Shown piece by piece: positions 38,298 through 48,221 of a stretch of DNA of 64,000 bases. Source of the stretch: Bacteroidota bacterium (lineage in GTDB: Bacteria > Bacteroidota > Bacteroidia > B-17B0 > Aurantibacillaceae). How positions within the stretch are numbered: the stretch's first letter is position 1; each line of letters opens with the position of its first letter. Where the stretch lies: assembly GCA_016702705.1 (NCBI GenBank), contig JADJDM010000016.1:62001-126000 (forward strand), given 5' to 3'. Position numbers and translations under genes: made by a program. The notes under the pieces are model-generated. The model saw nothing but the letters and a program-made list of their open reading frames with translations, ran no database searches and was not told the DNA's origin.

Positions 38298-39257
38298 TTA
38301 CTGCAAATTAATCTTTTTTTCTAATAGATAATTGTTTCGTACCGGACTATTTCTCAAGATTAATTCGCCAATAAATCCTGCAAGGAAAAGCAATGTTCCT
38401 AATACCATTGTTGTTAATGCAATAAAGAACATTGGATTCTCTGCTACTTTTGGCGCTCTAGAACCAACAATTACATGGTATAATTTACTTCCGCCTATCC
38501 AGGCTGCAACCATGAAGCCAATTGCAAACATCATGGTTCCTAATAAACCAAACAAGTGCATTGGACGTTTTCCAAATTTTGAAATAAAAGTGATAGTTAA
38601 TAAATCCAAGAAACCATTTACAAAACGGTCCCAACCAAATTTAGAAACACCATATTTACGTGCTTGATGCTGAACTACCTTTTCGCCAATATTACCAAAA
38701 CCTGCGTTTTTAGCAAGTACAGGAATAAAGCGATGCATTTCACCATAAATTTCAATACACTTTACGACCTCTTTTTTATAGGCTTTTAAACCGCAGTTCA
38801 TATCATGCAATTTAATTCCACTTATTTTACGGTTGGTCCAGTTGTATAATTTACTTGGTAGGTTTTTGGTAACAGCATTGTCAAAACGTTTTTGTTTCCA
38901 TCCACTAACTAAGTCGTAATTTTCTTCTTTAATCATGCGATATAGTTCTGGAATTTCATCCGGACTATCTTGCAAGTCAGCATCCATCGTAATTACAACA
39001 TCGCCTTCTACCGCTTCAAATCCAACGTGCAGGGCAGGAGACTTTCCGTAATTTCTTCTGAATTTAATTGCTTTAATGCAAGGGTTTTTTTCTGATAGCT
39101 CAGAAATTACTTTCCAACTTTTATCTTTACTTCCGTCGTCAATGAAAACAATTTCATACGAAAAATTATTTGCCTTCATCACACGAACAATCCATTCGTG
39201 CAATTCGGGTAACGATTCTTCTTCATTAAAAAGTGGTATAACAACAGAAATATCCAT
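38298..39257 (-). CDS. GT2 glycosyltransferase, DPM1/GtrB-like with two C-terminal helices
   Basis: 319 residues. The GT-A domain starts SVVIPLFNEEESLPEL, has DDGSKD at about 40-45 and the metal-binding D92-A-D94 followed by LQDSPDEIPE. Two C-terminal helices (about 235-258 and 278-305) put it in the family of polyprenyl-phosphate sugar transferases (DPM1, GtrB, ArnC). It probably charges undecaprenyl phosphate with a sugar for a surface glycan. The exact sugar cannot be told. Eleven bases separate it from the receptor gene downstream, so read-through is possible. Confidence 0.87.
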   Translation of the reverse strand: MDISVVIPLFNEEESLPELHEWIVRVMKANNFSYEIVFIDDGSKDKSWKVISELSEKNPCIKAIKFRRNYGKSPALHVGFEAVEGDVVITMDADLQDSPDEIPELYRMIKEENYDLVSGWKQKRFDNAVTKNLPSKLYNWTNRKISGIKLHDMNCGLKAYKKEVVKCIEIYGEMHRFIPVLAKNAGFGNIGEKVVQHQARKYGVSKFGWDRFVNGFLDLLTITFISKFGKRPMHLFGLLGTMMFAIGFMVAAWIGGSKLYHVIVGSRAPKVAENPMFFIALTTMVLGTLLFLAGFIGELILRNSPVRNNYLLEKKINLQ

Positions 39258-39350
39258 AAATAGTTTTTTCCCTCAACGTAATATTATCCTACAAATTTTG
39301 CATTTTTTATCGGGATATGGAAATATGCCCTTTAAAAATTGTTAATCTGC

Positions 39351-40175
39351 CTAATTCTTCTTGTATTTAAGCATGCACCAGCCGTTTTTAGCCTCTTTTT
39401 TATCGAAACTAAAGCCTAATGAGCTTGCTTTTTTATTTAATTCTTCAAAATCGCTCTCAAAAAAGCCACTTAATAAAAGTAGGCCTCCCGATGGCAAACA
39501 ATCGTAATAAGCATGCATGTCGTTAAGCAAAACGTTACGATTAATGTTAGCTAATACAACATCAAAATGTTTGTTTGCTAATGAATTTACATTGCCTTTG
39601 TAAAATGTAATTCCTTCAGTATGATTGTTTTTGCCATTTTCAATACTGTTTTCTATACTCCAATCATCAATATCAATTCCTTCAATGGACGATGCACCAA
39701 GCTTTTTAGCAATGATTGCTAAAACACCTGTTCCGCAACCCATATCTAAAAGCGATTTGTCTTTTAAATCAAGGCTGAATAATTCGCGCGACATTAACCA
39801 TGTGGTATCATGATGGCCAGTACCGAAAGACATTTTAGGGTCAATTAAAATATCTAGTTGCACATTTTCTGGCTTATCATGAAAAGAGGCGCGAATGCAG
39901 CATTTATCCTCTACAAACACAGGATGAAAATTGCTTTCCCACTCAGCATTCCAGTTTTTTTGTTCTATTTTTTCAATCTCGTAAGTGAAAGTAAAATCCA
40001 TTTCAGGAATTTCATCAATCATTGTTTGATTAAAATCTTCTTCTTTTATAAAAGCATCAAAGCCTGTTTCGTTAGTAACGAATGTTTCAAATTCGTATTC
40101 GCCTAGCATGGCAATTAATATATCAGTTCCCGGTTGTACAGGCGCAACTTTAAAATGGATTCCTAAGTAGTTCAT
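39351..40175 (-). CDS. prmA: Ribosomal protein L11 methyltransferase PrmA
   Basis: 274 residues. The variable N-terminal domain (about 1-100) is followed by IDPKMSFGTGHHDTT, the SAM motif LDMGCGTGVLAI (about 143-154), GIDIDDWSIENS, and LANINRNVL. That is the PrmA layout. The enzyme trimethylates L11. Its start overlaps the tpiA stop in ATGA, so it is translated from the tpiA transcript. The cysteine-rich CCIRASF segment is normal variation. Confidence 0.92.
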   Translation of the reverse strand: MNYLGIHFKVAPVQPGTDILIAMLGEYEFETFVTNETGFDAFIKEEDFNQTMIDEIPEMDFTFTYEIEKIEQKNWNAEWESNFHPVFVEDKCCIRASFHDKPENVQLDILIDPKMSFGTGHHDTTWLMSRELFSLDLKDKSLLDMGCGTGVLAIIAKKLGASSIEGIDIDDWSIENSIENGKNNHTEGITFYKGNVNSLANKHFDVVLANINRNVLLNDMHAYYDCLPSGGLLLLSGFFESDFEELNKKASSLGFSFDKKEAKNGWCMLKYKKN

Positions 40176-40930
40176 GAGAAAGAATTAATGATTGTGACAA
40201 AATCTTCTGCTTTTAATGACGCACCGCCAATTAAGCCGCCATCAATATCGGGCATAGAGAATAATTCTTTTGCATTTTGCGCATTGCAAGATCCTCCGTA
40301 TAAAATAGAAATAGAATCAGCAATTTGTTTGTTGTATTTTTTCTCTAAACAAGTACGAATAAATTGATGTACTTCTTGCGCTTGCTGTGGCGAAGCTGTT
40401 TTGCCAGTACCTATTGCCCATACAGGTTCGTAAGCTAATACTAATTTTACAATGTCTTCTGCACTTAAATGAAAAACCGATTCGTTTAATTGTTGTTCAA
40501 TTATTTCGAAATGTTTGTTTGCTTCGCGTTCTGCTAACATTTCTCCGAAACAATAAATAGGAGTAATGTTACCTGCAATGCAAGTATTGATTTTGTTTTT
40601 TAAAAATTCGGCTGATTCATTAAAATAACTTCTACGTTCTGAATGTCCAACTAAAACATAAGTTGCGCCAACAGATTTTAAAGCAGCTAAAGATGTTTCT
40701 CCTGTAAATGCCCCGCTTTCTTTATCGTGGAGGTTTTGTGCTCCAACAAAAAAGTGAGAAGCTGTTTTCTCAATTGCTTTTGAAACAGGATATATAAATG
40801 GAAAAGGTGGAATAAAAATTTTATACACTTCAGCAGAAGTGTTTGCTTTTAAAATGTTTTCTACCAATTCAATTGCCTCGGGTAATGTTTTGTTCATTTT
40901 CCAATTGCCGGCAACAATTTTCTTTCTCAT
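40172..40930 (-). CDS. tpiA: Triose-phosphate isomerase TpiA
   Basis: 252-residue TIM-barrel enzyme of glycolysis that interconverts dihydroxyacetone phosphate and glyceraldehyde 3-phosphate. Catalytic residues are in place: Lys11 (AGNWKMNKT), His96 (VLVGHSERR) and Glu168 (AYEPVWAIGTG). The C-terminal phosphate-binding ILYGGSCN is also present. The ATG at 40930 is unambiguous. It is the first gene of a tpiA-prmA unit. Confidence 0.97.
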   Translation of the reverse strand: MRKKIVAGNWKMNKTLPEAIELVENILKANTSAEVYKIFIPPFPFIYPVSKAIEKTASHFFVGAQNLHDKESGAFTGETSLAALKSVGATYVLVGHSERRSYFNESAEFLKNKINTCIAGNITPIYCFGEMLAEREANKHFEIIEQQLNESVFHLSAEDIVKLVLAYEPVWAIGTGKTASPQQAQEVHQFIRTCLEKKYNKQIADSISILYGGSCNAQNAKELFSMPDIDGGLIGGASLKAEDFVTIINSFS

Positions 40931-41025
40931 TAATTAGGGATTTAAAAAGAGGTAAATATACCAATTTATTGGGAATTCTAGTGAGAAATGAGGCTTAACG
41001 TCATTGACTTTTAATTGTTCTAAGT

Positions 41026-41054
41026 TTTGTTTTAAATGCAATAAAGTATATTTG
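41026..41054 (+). promoter_or_regulatory. Promoter TTTG-N17-TATATTTG
   Basis: TTTG at 41026-41029 and TATATTTG at 41047-41054 match the -33/-7 pattern with 17-base spacing, 15 bases before the ATG at 41070. Confidence 0.55.
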
Positions 41055-41069
41055 AACTCGTTTAATAAT

Positions 41070-41813
41070 ATGTCTTCTAAGAAAAAGATTTTCTGTTTTT
41101 TATTTTTTTTCTTGTTTGTTTGCAATAGCATTAATGCTCAAGATAGTACAAGAAAATTCTCTTATTTTAAAAACGATTCGGTTTTGTCAAAGAAGTTTAA
41201 TTTGACACTTGAATTTGGTTTTCAAAGGGCGAAATATAAAAATTACGTTTATAATTCAACTGTTATTCCTTCCAATGAGGAATTTGATGATTACAAATTG
41301 TATAAACAAAGTAAAATTTCATTTAATAAAAGTAGAGCTTATAATTTGAGTTTAAATGTGAATTATCGTCTTTTTGAAAAATTCTATATTTCTGCTGGTT
41401 TAAAATTACAAACATTAAAATCCTCGGTAGAAATTAACTCAGATTCTTTATACTATAAAAATCAATATGAATTATATAGCGTTACTATAAATAGTAAAGG
41501 AAATTTAGTTTATTGCCCCTTGTATTTGCAGTTTAGGGTTAATAAATATTTCTATCCATTTATTGGTTATTCGGTAAATGTAATTTCAAGTATTAGAAAA
41601 GAATTAAATGACTCGGAAATTGGTTTTAAAACGCTTCCTGTAAATGGTATTAATGATTTTAAATTAAATGAAAAAATAGCAGGTTTTGATTTCAATATTC
41701 CTAAAGCTCGCCGAATGTATTTTACTTTCAAGTTTGTTCATACTGGAAAGAAATGGACTTTACGAGATAAAGATTTGTGGTATTCCTTTGGTCTGAAATA
41801 TTATCTTATTTAA
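41070..41813 (+). CDS. Outer-membrane beta-barrel protein
   Basis: 247 residues from the ATG at 41070, which follows a good promoter and gives a clean signal peptide (IFCFLFFFLFVCNSINAQ). The rest alternates polar and aromatic/aliphatic residues in about eight strands (for example KFNLTLEFGFQRAK, FYISAGLKLQTLKS, YFYPFIGYSVNVIS, RMYFTFKFVH) and ends LWYSFGLKYYLI, the aromatic-rich terminal strand expected of outer-membrane barrels. It is of the small PorT/OmpW-like kind common in Bacteroidota. No specific function can be named. Its 3' end overlaps the convergent amidohydrolase gene by eight bases. Confidence 0.7.
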   Translation: MSSKKKIFCFLFFFLFVCNSINAQDSTRKFSYFKNDSVLSKKFNLTLEFGFQRAKYKNYVYNSTVIPSNEEFDDYKLYKQSKISFNKSRAYNLSLNVNYRLFEKFYISAGLKLQTLKSSVEINSDSLYYKNQYELYSVTINSKGNLVYCPLYLQFRVNKYFYPFIGYSVNVISSIRKELNDSEIGFKTLPVNGINDFKLNEKIAGFDFNIPKARRMYFTFKFVHTGKKWTLRDKDLWYSFGLKYYLI

Positions 41814-43488
41814 AAACAACTTCACCATTTATTATAGTGAATAGAACTTTTGAGTTTAGGATTTCTTTCTCCTCACACTTCATCAAGTCTTTATCCAATA
41901 TTACAAAATCAGCAAATTTTCCTTTTTCAATGCTGCCTTTTTCTTTTTCTTCAAAGTTGGAGTAGGCGGCCCAAATGGTCATTCCTCTAAGTGTTTGCTC
42001 ACGAGTTAAAGCATTTTCTTTTTGAAAACCATTTTCGGGAAATCCTTTACTGTCTTTACGAGCAACGGCAGCATAAAATGTTTTAAAGGTGCTAATGTCT
42101 TCAACAGGAAAATCTGTTCCTAATGCAACAATACCCGAAGCTTGCAATAAATCCTTATAAGCATAAGCTGTTTTTACTCTCTGTTTTCCTAATCGTTCTT
42201 CTGCCCAATACATATCGCTAGTTGCGTGTGTTGGCTGCACCGATGGAATGATGTATTTAAATTTTTCTAAATCTTTTAAGCTTACAATTTGCGCGTGCTC
42301 AATTCTCCAACGTAAGTTGTTTTGTTTGGTTGCAATGTCATTATAAATGTTTGCAATAATCCGATCGCTCGAGTCGCCAATGCAATGCGTGTTCATTTGA
42401 AACCCTTTGCTGGCAAGTAGTTTGGCTTTCTCTTCAAAATGCTCTTTGCGGTTTAATAAAAAGCCTGTCCACTCAGGTTTATCGGTATAATGTTCTAACA
42501 AACATGCCCCGCGTGAACCAAGCGCGCCATCAGCATAAAATTTAAACGAACGTATATTTAATAAATCTGTTTTGTATGGGCCTTTGTTTAAGTAGTACTC
42601 GTAATTAGAAGTGTTGTCACTTAACATTACATACAAACGCATTTTTAGTTTTTTCTCGTTTTGTAGTTTTTCTAATAAGTCAATTTCTTCTTTTAGCAAA
42701 CCTGCGTCATCTAAAGTTGTTAGTCCCATTGCAAAACAATTGGCTTGTGCCTTTAATAATGCAGTCTCTAATTTTTCATTTGAATATTTAGGGATTTTTG
42801 TACTTACCAAATCAACTGCATTGTCAATTAATATTCCAGACAGTTGCGCATCTTTTATCTTTAATTGCAGATCGTTGTTTTTTAAATTACTTGTCGATTT
42901 TTTCGCAAACAACACTTCGCCGCCAATTAATTTTGTTTCGTTAGTAATACCTGCAATTTGCAATGCTACATTGTTTGCAAGCGCTGCGTGGCCATCAATA
43001 CGGCTTAAAAGAACAGGATTGTTTGGAAACAAACTATCTAAAATAAATCGTTCAGGATATTCTTTAATTGCCCAGTCGTTTTGATCCCAGCCACGGCCAA
43101 CAATCCATTCGCCTTCTTTAATTGCATTGGCTTTTGTAAATTCATTTACCTTTAAAACAACTTCTTCAAATGAGTTGGTGGCAACTAAATTTACTTCGTT
43201 GAATCCTGCAGCGTAATGGTAAAGATGGCAATGCGCATCAATAAAGCCAGGGTAAACAAATTTATTGTTTGCATCTATTTTGTTATCGCAAATAAATGAA
43301 TTAAGTATTTCTTCGTTTGTTCCTGTGCCAATTATTTTTCCGTCTTTTACAGCAATTGCTTGGCAAGTAGTGGATAGAGAGTCAACAGTATAAACCGTTG
43401 CGTTATGAATTATTAAATCAGCTTTCTCTTTTTGTGTTGAGCAAGAGAAAAGTGAAATAGAAATGATGAGCAGAATAAATTTCCACAT
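41806..43488 (-). CDS. YtcJ-like metal-dependent amidohydrolase, lipoprotein
   Basis: 560 residues with a lipoprotein signal (LLIISISLFSC, Cys16). The catalytic domain is amidohydrolase family 3: GFIDAHCHLYHY with metal ligands His86 and His88, NTHCIGDSSD, RIEHAQIV and ALGTDFPVED near the C-terminus. The early VYTVDS and AIAVKDGKIIGTG strands form the composite beta domain. Homologues include N-substituted formamide deformylase and many enzymes of unknown substrate. It is the last gene of the minus-strand unit starting with the subtilase, nine bases after the CoA-binding gene. Confidence 0.88.
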   Translation of the reverse strand: MWKFILLIISISLFSCSTQKEKADLIIHNATVYTVDSLSTTCQAIAVKDGKIIGTGTNEEILNSFICDNKIDANNKFVYPGFIDAHCHLYHYAAGFNEVNLVATNSFEEVVLKVNEFTKANAIKEGEWIVGRGWDQNDWAIKEYPERFILDSLFPNNPVLLSRIDGHAALANNVALQIAGITNETKLIGGEVLFAKKSTSNLKNNDLQLKIKDAQLSGILIDNAVDLVSTKIPKYSNEKLETALLKAQANCFAMGLTTLDDAGLLKEEIDLLEKLQNEKKLKMRLYVMLSDNTSNYEYYLNKGPYKTDLLNIRSFKFYADGALGSRGACLLEHYTDKPEWTGFLLNRKEHFEEKAKLLASKGFQMNTHCIGDSSDRIIANIYNDIATKQNNLRWRIEHAQIVSLKDLEKFKYIIPSVQPTHATSDMYWAEERLGKQRVKTAYAYKDLLQASGIVALGTDFPVEDISTFKTFYAAVARKDSKGFPENGFQKENALTREQTLRGMTIWAAYSNFEEKEKGSIEKGKFADFVILDKDLMKCEEKEILNSKVLFTIINGEVVFK

Positions 43489-43497
43489 GTTGTTTAA

Positions 43498-43860
43498 TTA
43501 ATAGTTACCAATTGAAAGCATAACCAATGTGCAGGCTTCAATGCACTCAATGCCTTTAGCACTTGCCATATTTTCCAGTTCAGGGTTTTCTGCACCTGGA
43601 TTAAAAATAATGCGTTTTGGTTCTAATGAAAAAATATAATCATACCAAGCAGGTTGGTTTGCAGCACCAACGTACATGGTAATAGTGTCAATGTTGTCGA
43701 TTTTATTTTTATTGGTTATAATTTCTAAATCATTTATTTTCCCTTCTCTAATGCCAACAGGAAAAACAGGGTGATTATGTTTTTGCAAAGCAATACTTGC
43801 TTTATATGCATAACGTTCAGGATTGTTTGAAGCGCCTATTACAACTGTTGGTTTAGTCAT
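43498..43860 (-). CDS. YccU-like CoA-binding protein
   Basis: 120-residue single Rossmann-like domain of the CoA_binding_2 family, as in E. coli YccU. The N-terminal TVVIGASNNPERYAY is the nucleotide loop, HPVFPVGIREGKI follows, and RIIFNPGAEN and CTLVMLSIG close the fold. Members bind CoA, but their role is not established. Its start overlaps the end of the MFS gene by eight bases, so it belongs to the same transcript. Confidence 0.88.
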   Translation of the reverse strand: MTKPTVVIGASNNPERYAYKASIALQKHNHPVFPVGIREGKINDLEIITNKNKIDNIDTITMYVGAANQPAWYDYIFSLEPKRIIFNPGAENPELENMASAKGIECIEACTLVMLSIGNY

Positions 43861-45118
43861 GTTCGATGTAATTTAATTCTTTGCCAAATGTTTCTTCTAA
43901 AAAGTAGAGTGCAATAAATCCAATACCAATTATGATTGCGCCTGTTACTTGTGTAGCTAATATTTTATCCCCACTATAAGTTGTTGTTAAATAACTAAGT
44001 AATAAGGAAATTAAAATAGTTGAGCCACGCACAAAGTTGGGAGCTGTGGTTGCAGCAGTTGCTCTAATGTTTGTTCCAAATAACTCAGAAGCAGCACTAA
44101 TAAATACTGCCCAGTAGCCAGTTGCAAAACCAATAAATCCAATTATAGCATAAAAGGTAGCAACGGAATTTCCTCCAAATTTAAAATACATTATAACGCC
44201 AATTGCAGTTAAACTTAAAAATAACCCCAAAGATTTTTTACGCGATTTTAGCCACTGGCTTAATAATCCAGAAACAACATCACCAATGGTTATGCCTGCA
44301 TAGGCAAATGTAATTGCTGTTCCTGCTGAAACTGATTTAGCTGGTAGTTTAAGTAATACTGCATACTCAGGCGAAAATAAAACAAGTGTTCCCATAACAT
44401 ACCAAACAGGTACAGTAACGAAAATGATACATAAGTACTTTTTTAAATTTTTGCGAGATGAAAATAGTGTGAAGAAATTGCCCCGCTTAATGTGTTTTTC
44501 TTTTTTCAAATGATCAAACATTCCCGATTCAAAAACACCAATGCGTAAAAACAATAAAGCTAATCCCATTGCGCCGCCAATATAAAACGAATAGCGCCAA
44601 TAAATTGCCCCGCCCATAAAACCTGCAACCACAGCTCCAAACACACCTACTGTTGCAACTACTGTTGCTCCGTATCCGCGTTTTTCTTTACTCATGCTCT
44701 CGCTTACTAAAGTAATTCCTGCGCCTAATTCGCCTGCTAATCCAAAGCCAGTAATAAAGCGGAGTACCATATACCAATCGGTGGAGCTTACCATTCCATT
44801 TGCGATGTTTGCAATAGAATACAAGAGTATGGATCCAAACAAAACCGAGAGCCTTCCTTTTTTATCTCCTAGTATGCCCCAAAAAATACCACCAACAAGC
44901 ATTCCGGCCATTTGCCAGTTAAGTAATTGTTTTCCGTAGATTGGATTTAGGATTTCTCTACCTGCTTCAACTAAATTAGGAAATTGAATTCGTAGAATTT
45001 CACGTAAACTTTCGGTACGTTCAACGCCAAAAAGCAAAAGGTCGTAGATGTCAACAAAATAGCCTAATGCAGCAACGATAATAATTTTGTTTACAACCGA
45101 TTTTTCTTTACCACTCAT
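43853..45118 (-). CDS. MFS transporter (metabolite:H+ symporter type)
   Basis: 421 residues with 12 predicted helices. The first begins IIIVAALGYFVDIYDLLLFG, typical of sugar- and metabolite-symporter families. The motif-A loop GDKKGRLSVLFGS and the RFITGFGLAGELGAG helix are visible. The C-terminal half repeats the fold (LLSQWLKSRKKSLGLFLSLTA). The substrate cannot be predicted. The start overlaps the subtilase stop in TAATG. Confidence 0.87.
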   Translation of the reverse strand: MSGKEKSVVNKIIIVAALGYFVDIYDLLLFGVERTESLREILRIQFPNLVEAGREILNPIYGKQLLNWQMAGMLVGGIFWGILGDKKGRLSVLFGSILLYSIANIANGMVSSTDWYMVLRFITGFGLAGELGAGITLVSESMSKEKRGYGATVVATVGVFGAVVAGFMGGAIYWRYSFYIGGAMGLALLFLRIGVFESGMFDHLKKEKHIKRGNFFTLFSSRKNLKKYLCIIFVTVPVWYVMGTLVLFSPEYAVLLKLPAKSVSAGTAITFAYAGITIGDVVSGLLSQWLKSRKKSLGLFLSLTAIGVIMYFKFGGNSVATFYAIIGFIGFATGYWAVFISAASELFGTNIRATAATTAPNFVRGSTILISLLLSYLTTTYSGDKILATQVTGAIIIGIGFIALYFLEETFGKELNYIEHD

Positions 45119-46807
45119 TATTGTTTTGCTTTAAGCAATTTAGCAGTATAAGATAATTTATTCTCTGTTTCATCAGATGAAACACGAATAGTATAAACAC
45201 CTGAATTTACAGTACTCGTATTAATTGCATATTGTAAAGGAGTGTTGGCAGAAACGCTGATGGTGTTTTTGTAAACTATTTTGCCTAACAAGTCAATCAG
45301 TTCAATTGTCATTGTTCTGTTGGATGTGGAAGATATGTTTAGTTTTATTTCGGTATCAAATGGATTAGAAGAAGCAAGTGAAATAGAATTGTTAGCGCTT
45401 GTTGATGTTGTAATTCCTAAAAGCATATTTTTTGCAGCGCAAAAATCTGGAATACCATAACCAAATTGATTATTAGGTGTTGCATAGAGTGTAGCACTTT
45501 CTTTAATAGCTTGAATTATTTCCATGTTTTTTTTGCTTGGGTTTGCTTGCCACAAACAAGCTACCATTCCCGCTGTAATTGGACTAGAGAAAGATGTTCC
45601 ATTACTTGTTCCAATACTTCCGCCTCCATTTGCAACCACACTTGCTACTCCTTTTGCAACAACATCGGGTTTAATTCTTCCATCTGCACTTGGGCCCAAT
45701 TGAACTAAAGTTGGCAAGACTTAAGCTTGCATCAACAGCACCTACAGTAATTATACTATCAGCATCACCAGGAAAAGTAACTTTTGGCCAACCACTGCCG
45801 CCTGTATTTCCTGCACTATTAACTACAATCATTCCTTTGCGTGCACACATGGTTGCAGCTTTACTTGCAATGGATGTTTTTCCATCAAGTTCAGCCATTG
45901 TGTGATCTTGTGTTGAGTTGTCGAATGTATTATAACCTAAAGATGAATTAATAATATCTGCACCAATACTATCCGCAAATTCAACGGCAGCTACCCAGTT
46001 GTATTCTTCAATTACATACTCGTTTGGCGCATATTCACTTCTAATTAACCAATAATTTGCTTTTGGCGCTGTACCAACTAATTGCCCCGGTTTGTTGCCA
46101 CCCATGGTTCCTAATACTGCTGTGCCATGTCCTGAAGTTGAGCCAGAATACAAATCAGTAGGCGCAATAAATGTGAAATCCTTTGTTCCTAAAATTTGAT
46201 TGTTGTTACGCAAACTATCAAAAGCAGTATGTGTATTTACATTTGCAAAGCCAGCATCTAAAACTGCAATCAACATTCCTGCTCCATTAAATCCTTGGTC
46301 ATGCATACACACCCCGTTCAACATTTCAATTTGGTTTAAGGAATTTCCGTAATTGTATAAAGAATTAGTGCTTGTTGTTTTTTGTGTTGAAGCAGGAAGC
46401 TCTTCTATAATTTCAAAATCTTTTTTTGGTTTTTGTAAACTTACGATTGCTGAACTTGTGACAAATGGCAAAGCGTTTACCGCACTTAAAACTGTTGGAC
46501 TAGTAGTTTGAATTACTACTCCATTAAACCATTTAATAGAATATAATACAGTAGCACCTGTTGCAGCAATTTGTGAAATGTAACTTGGATTAACAGGTAT
46601 GTCACTTGAGTTGACGGCAATACTTTGATTCGTTCTTCTCGTAATTGCTTTCGCACTTAAAAACTGAGAAGGATTTCCAACAGTATATGGTGACCCATTT
46701 TTATCGGAAAGTTGAATGTAATATTTATCGTTGTTTTGCGCTTTAACTGTAATGCTTGTAAAAAGCAAAACAAAACTAAAAAGCACTATGTTTATTTTTG
46801 ATTTCAT
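45118..46807 (-). CDS. T9SS-secreted subtilase (S8 serine protease), one frameshift
   Basis: Reconstructed as 562 residues from the ATG at 46807. A signal peptide (SFVLLFTSITVKAQ) and propeptide-like region are followed by the S8 catalytic triad: Asp in IAVLDAGFANV, His in GHGTAVLGTM, Ser in GTSFSSPITAGM. The C-terminus is a type A T9SS sorting domain (LIDLLGKIVYKN ... NSGVYTIRVSSDETEN). The frame breaks at the GGG of 45692-45694. Removing one base restores NFSSIGPSADGRIKPDVV, exactly the expected subtilase substrate-binding region. It is probably a cell-surface protease. It heads the unit continuing with the MFS, CoA-binding and amidohydrolase genes. Confidence 0.88.
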
Positions 46808-46834
46808 GTACAAAAGAACAAATTTTAAACCGAA

Positions 46835-47542
46835 TTACAAATGATAATCTACAACAGTCATTTTATATGATACACCTTGGTAAATTTGGCCCGGGAATAA
46901 TGTTCCGCTAACAATCTTATAATTGTAATCGGAAATTTCTTTATAAATCATTCCAATACCTTTTGCATATTTTTCTTGATAGAATTTGTAATAGATTGCA
47001 GGAGTATCAACTTTTTGTTGAATTGTAAGTGTTTTGTCGAAATTCAATCCATTTATTGAAATCGCTTTATCAACTTCAGTGTATTTATATTGCCAATCGC
47101 CAATGGTGTTTTGTGCGTTTCCATTCCATTTGCTGTTTTTGATAGTCGGAAAAGTTAACTTAATATACCGTGTGTCTTCCTCTACAACTTCAGCAGTTGT
47201 GGATGTTTTGTTTGCCATCCAAACATCTTTAATAACCCAATCCATATCATCATAAGAAACAGTGGGTGAGTAGTCTTTTTTATATCTTGTAATACGATAA
47301 GTATCTCTGTTTTGATTGTCTTTGAAAACTGAATCAATTACTTCTTTAATTCTATAATTTGTTGTAATAGCAATTTCATTGGGTAAAGCATAGTATACTG
47401 TTGAATCTACATCATAAACAATGTACTTGCCCATGGTTACAGGAAAGTAGTCATAGCCTAAGTCAGGGCTTTCTTCTAACTCTCTGTCCTTTTTACAGGA
47501 GAAAAATACTAATAAGCAAAATATGAAAAGTACTTGTTTCAT
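46835..47542 (-). CDS. Uncharacterised Bacteroidota lipoprotein
   Basis: 235 residues: a lipoprotein signal (FIFCLLVFFSC, Cys16), then a beta-rich domain with DYFPVTMGKYIVYDVDST near the start and a repeated YxxxxYxxxxG element (ISINGLNFDKTLTIQQ, KYAKGIGMIYKEISDYN). The FPVTMGKYIVYDVDS opening recurs in many Bacteroidota lipoproteins of unknown role. It lies 27 bases upstream of the subtilase ATG on the same strand. Confidence 0.7.
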   Translation of the reverse strand: MKQVLFIFCLLVFFSCKKDRELEESPDLGYDYFPVTMGKYIVYDVDSTVYYALPNEIAITTNYRIKEVIDSVFKDNQNRDTYRITRYKKDYSPTVSYDDMDWVIKDVWMANKTSTTAEVVEEDTRYIKLTFPTIKNSKWNGNAQNTIGDWQYKYTEVDKAISINGLNFDKTLTIQQKVDTPAIYYKFYQEKYAKGIGMIYKEISDYNYKIVSGTLFPGQIYQGVSYKMTVVDYHL

Positions 47543-47586
47543 TATTCCTATAAAGATACGGAAATATTGTAAAAACCAAAAGCGCT

Positions 47587-48137
47587 TTACTTTTCGATTC
47601 GGTTAATTATTTCGGGATGGGTGGGTGTTATTCTTGAATTGGCAAATAACACGAGTTCCCCTTTTTCATCAATAAGGTATTTACAGAAGTTCCAATCTGG
47701 CTTTTGACTATTCCACCCATTTTTATCTTTGTTGGTAAGCCATTCAAAAACTTCGTTTTTATGCGTTTTTTTCAAGGTCATTTTTTCAAACAACGGGAAG
47801 CTTATTTTGAACTCTCTGTCGCAAAACTGTGCAATTTGTGAATTTTCGGCTAATTCTTGTCCAAAAAAGTCTCCACAAGGGAAACCTAAAATGTTGATTT
47901 TATCACCGTAAATTCTATAAAAATCTTCAAGTAAGGTAAATTGCTGTGTAAAGCCACAGTTTGATGCTGTATTTACAACCAAGGTTTTTTTTCCTTTTAG
48001 CTGAGCAAAATCAAACTTTTCTCCGCTAATGGTTTTTGCTTGTAACTCAAAGAAAGACTTGTCCGAAGCCTTGCTTTTGTTGGCTTTAACTTTACGACCT
48101 GCCTCCCCGACATCACCTTAATAAAATTCCAGATCAT
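47587..48137 (-). CDS. Glutathione peroxidase-like protein, one frameshift
   Basis: Reconstructed as 183 residues. The visible part has the thiol-peroxidase catalytic region NTASNCGFTQQF (peroxidatic Cys) and KPDWNFCKYLID (Trp and Asn region). The frame runs upstream past TTG at 47982 into FFELQAKTISGEKFDFAQL but meets a stop with no start codon. Adding one A to the TTTT run (plus strand) at 48075-48078 joins it to an ATG at 48137 (MIWNFIKVMSGRQVVKLKPTKSKAS). The usual FPCNQF block is FPCGDFFGQE, so the catalytic Gln position appears replaced by Asp. The electron donor is probably thioredoxin, not glutathione (inference from bacterial relatives). Confidence 0.82.
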
Positions 48138-48198
48138 AAAACCTTTTAAATCTTAAACGATTTAGATTTAAAAAAGTTTCCTTTTTATTAAAATAAAG

Positions 48199-48206
48199 TA
48201 CATTTG
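48199..48206 (+). promoter_or_regulatory. -7 element (TACATTTG) before the YihY gene
   Basis: Exact TAnnTTTG, 15 bases before the ATG at 48222. No good -33 element at normal spacing. Confidence 0.4.
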
Positions 48207-48221
48207 TAAAAAAACCAATCA

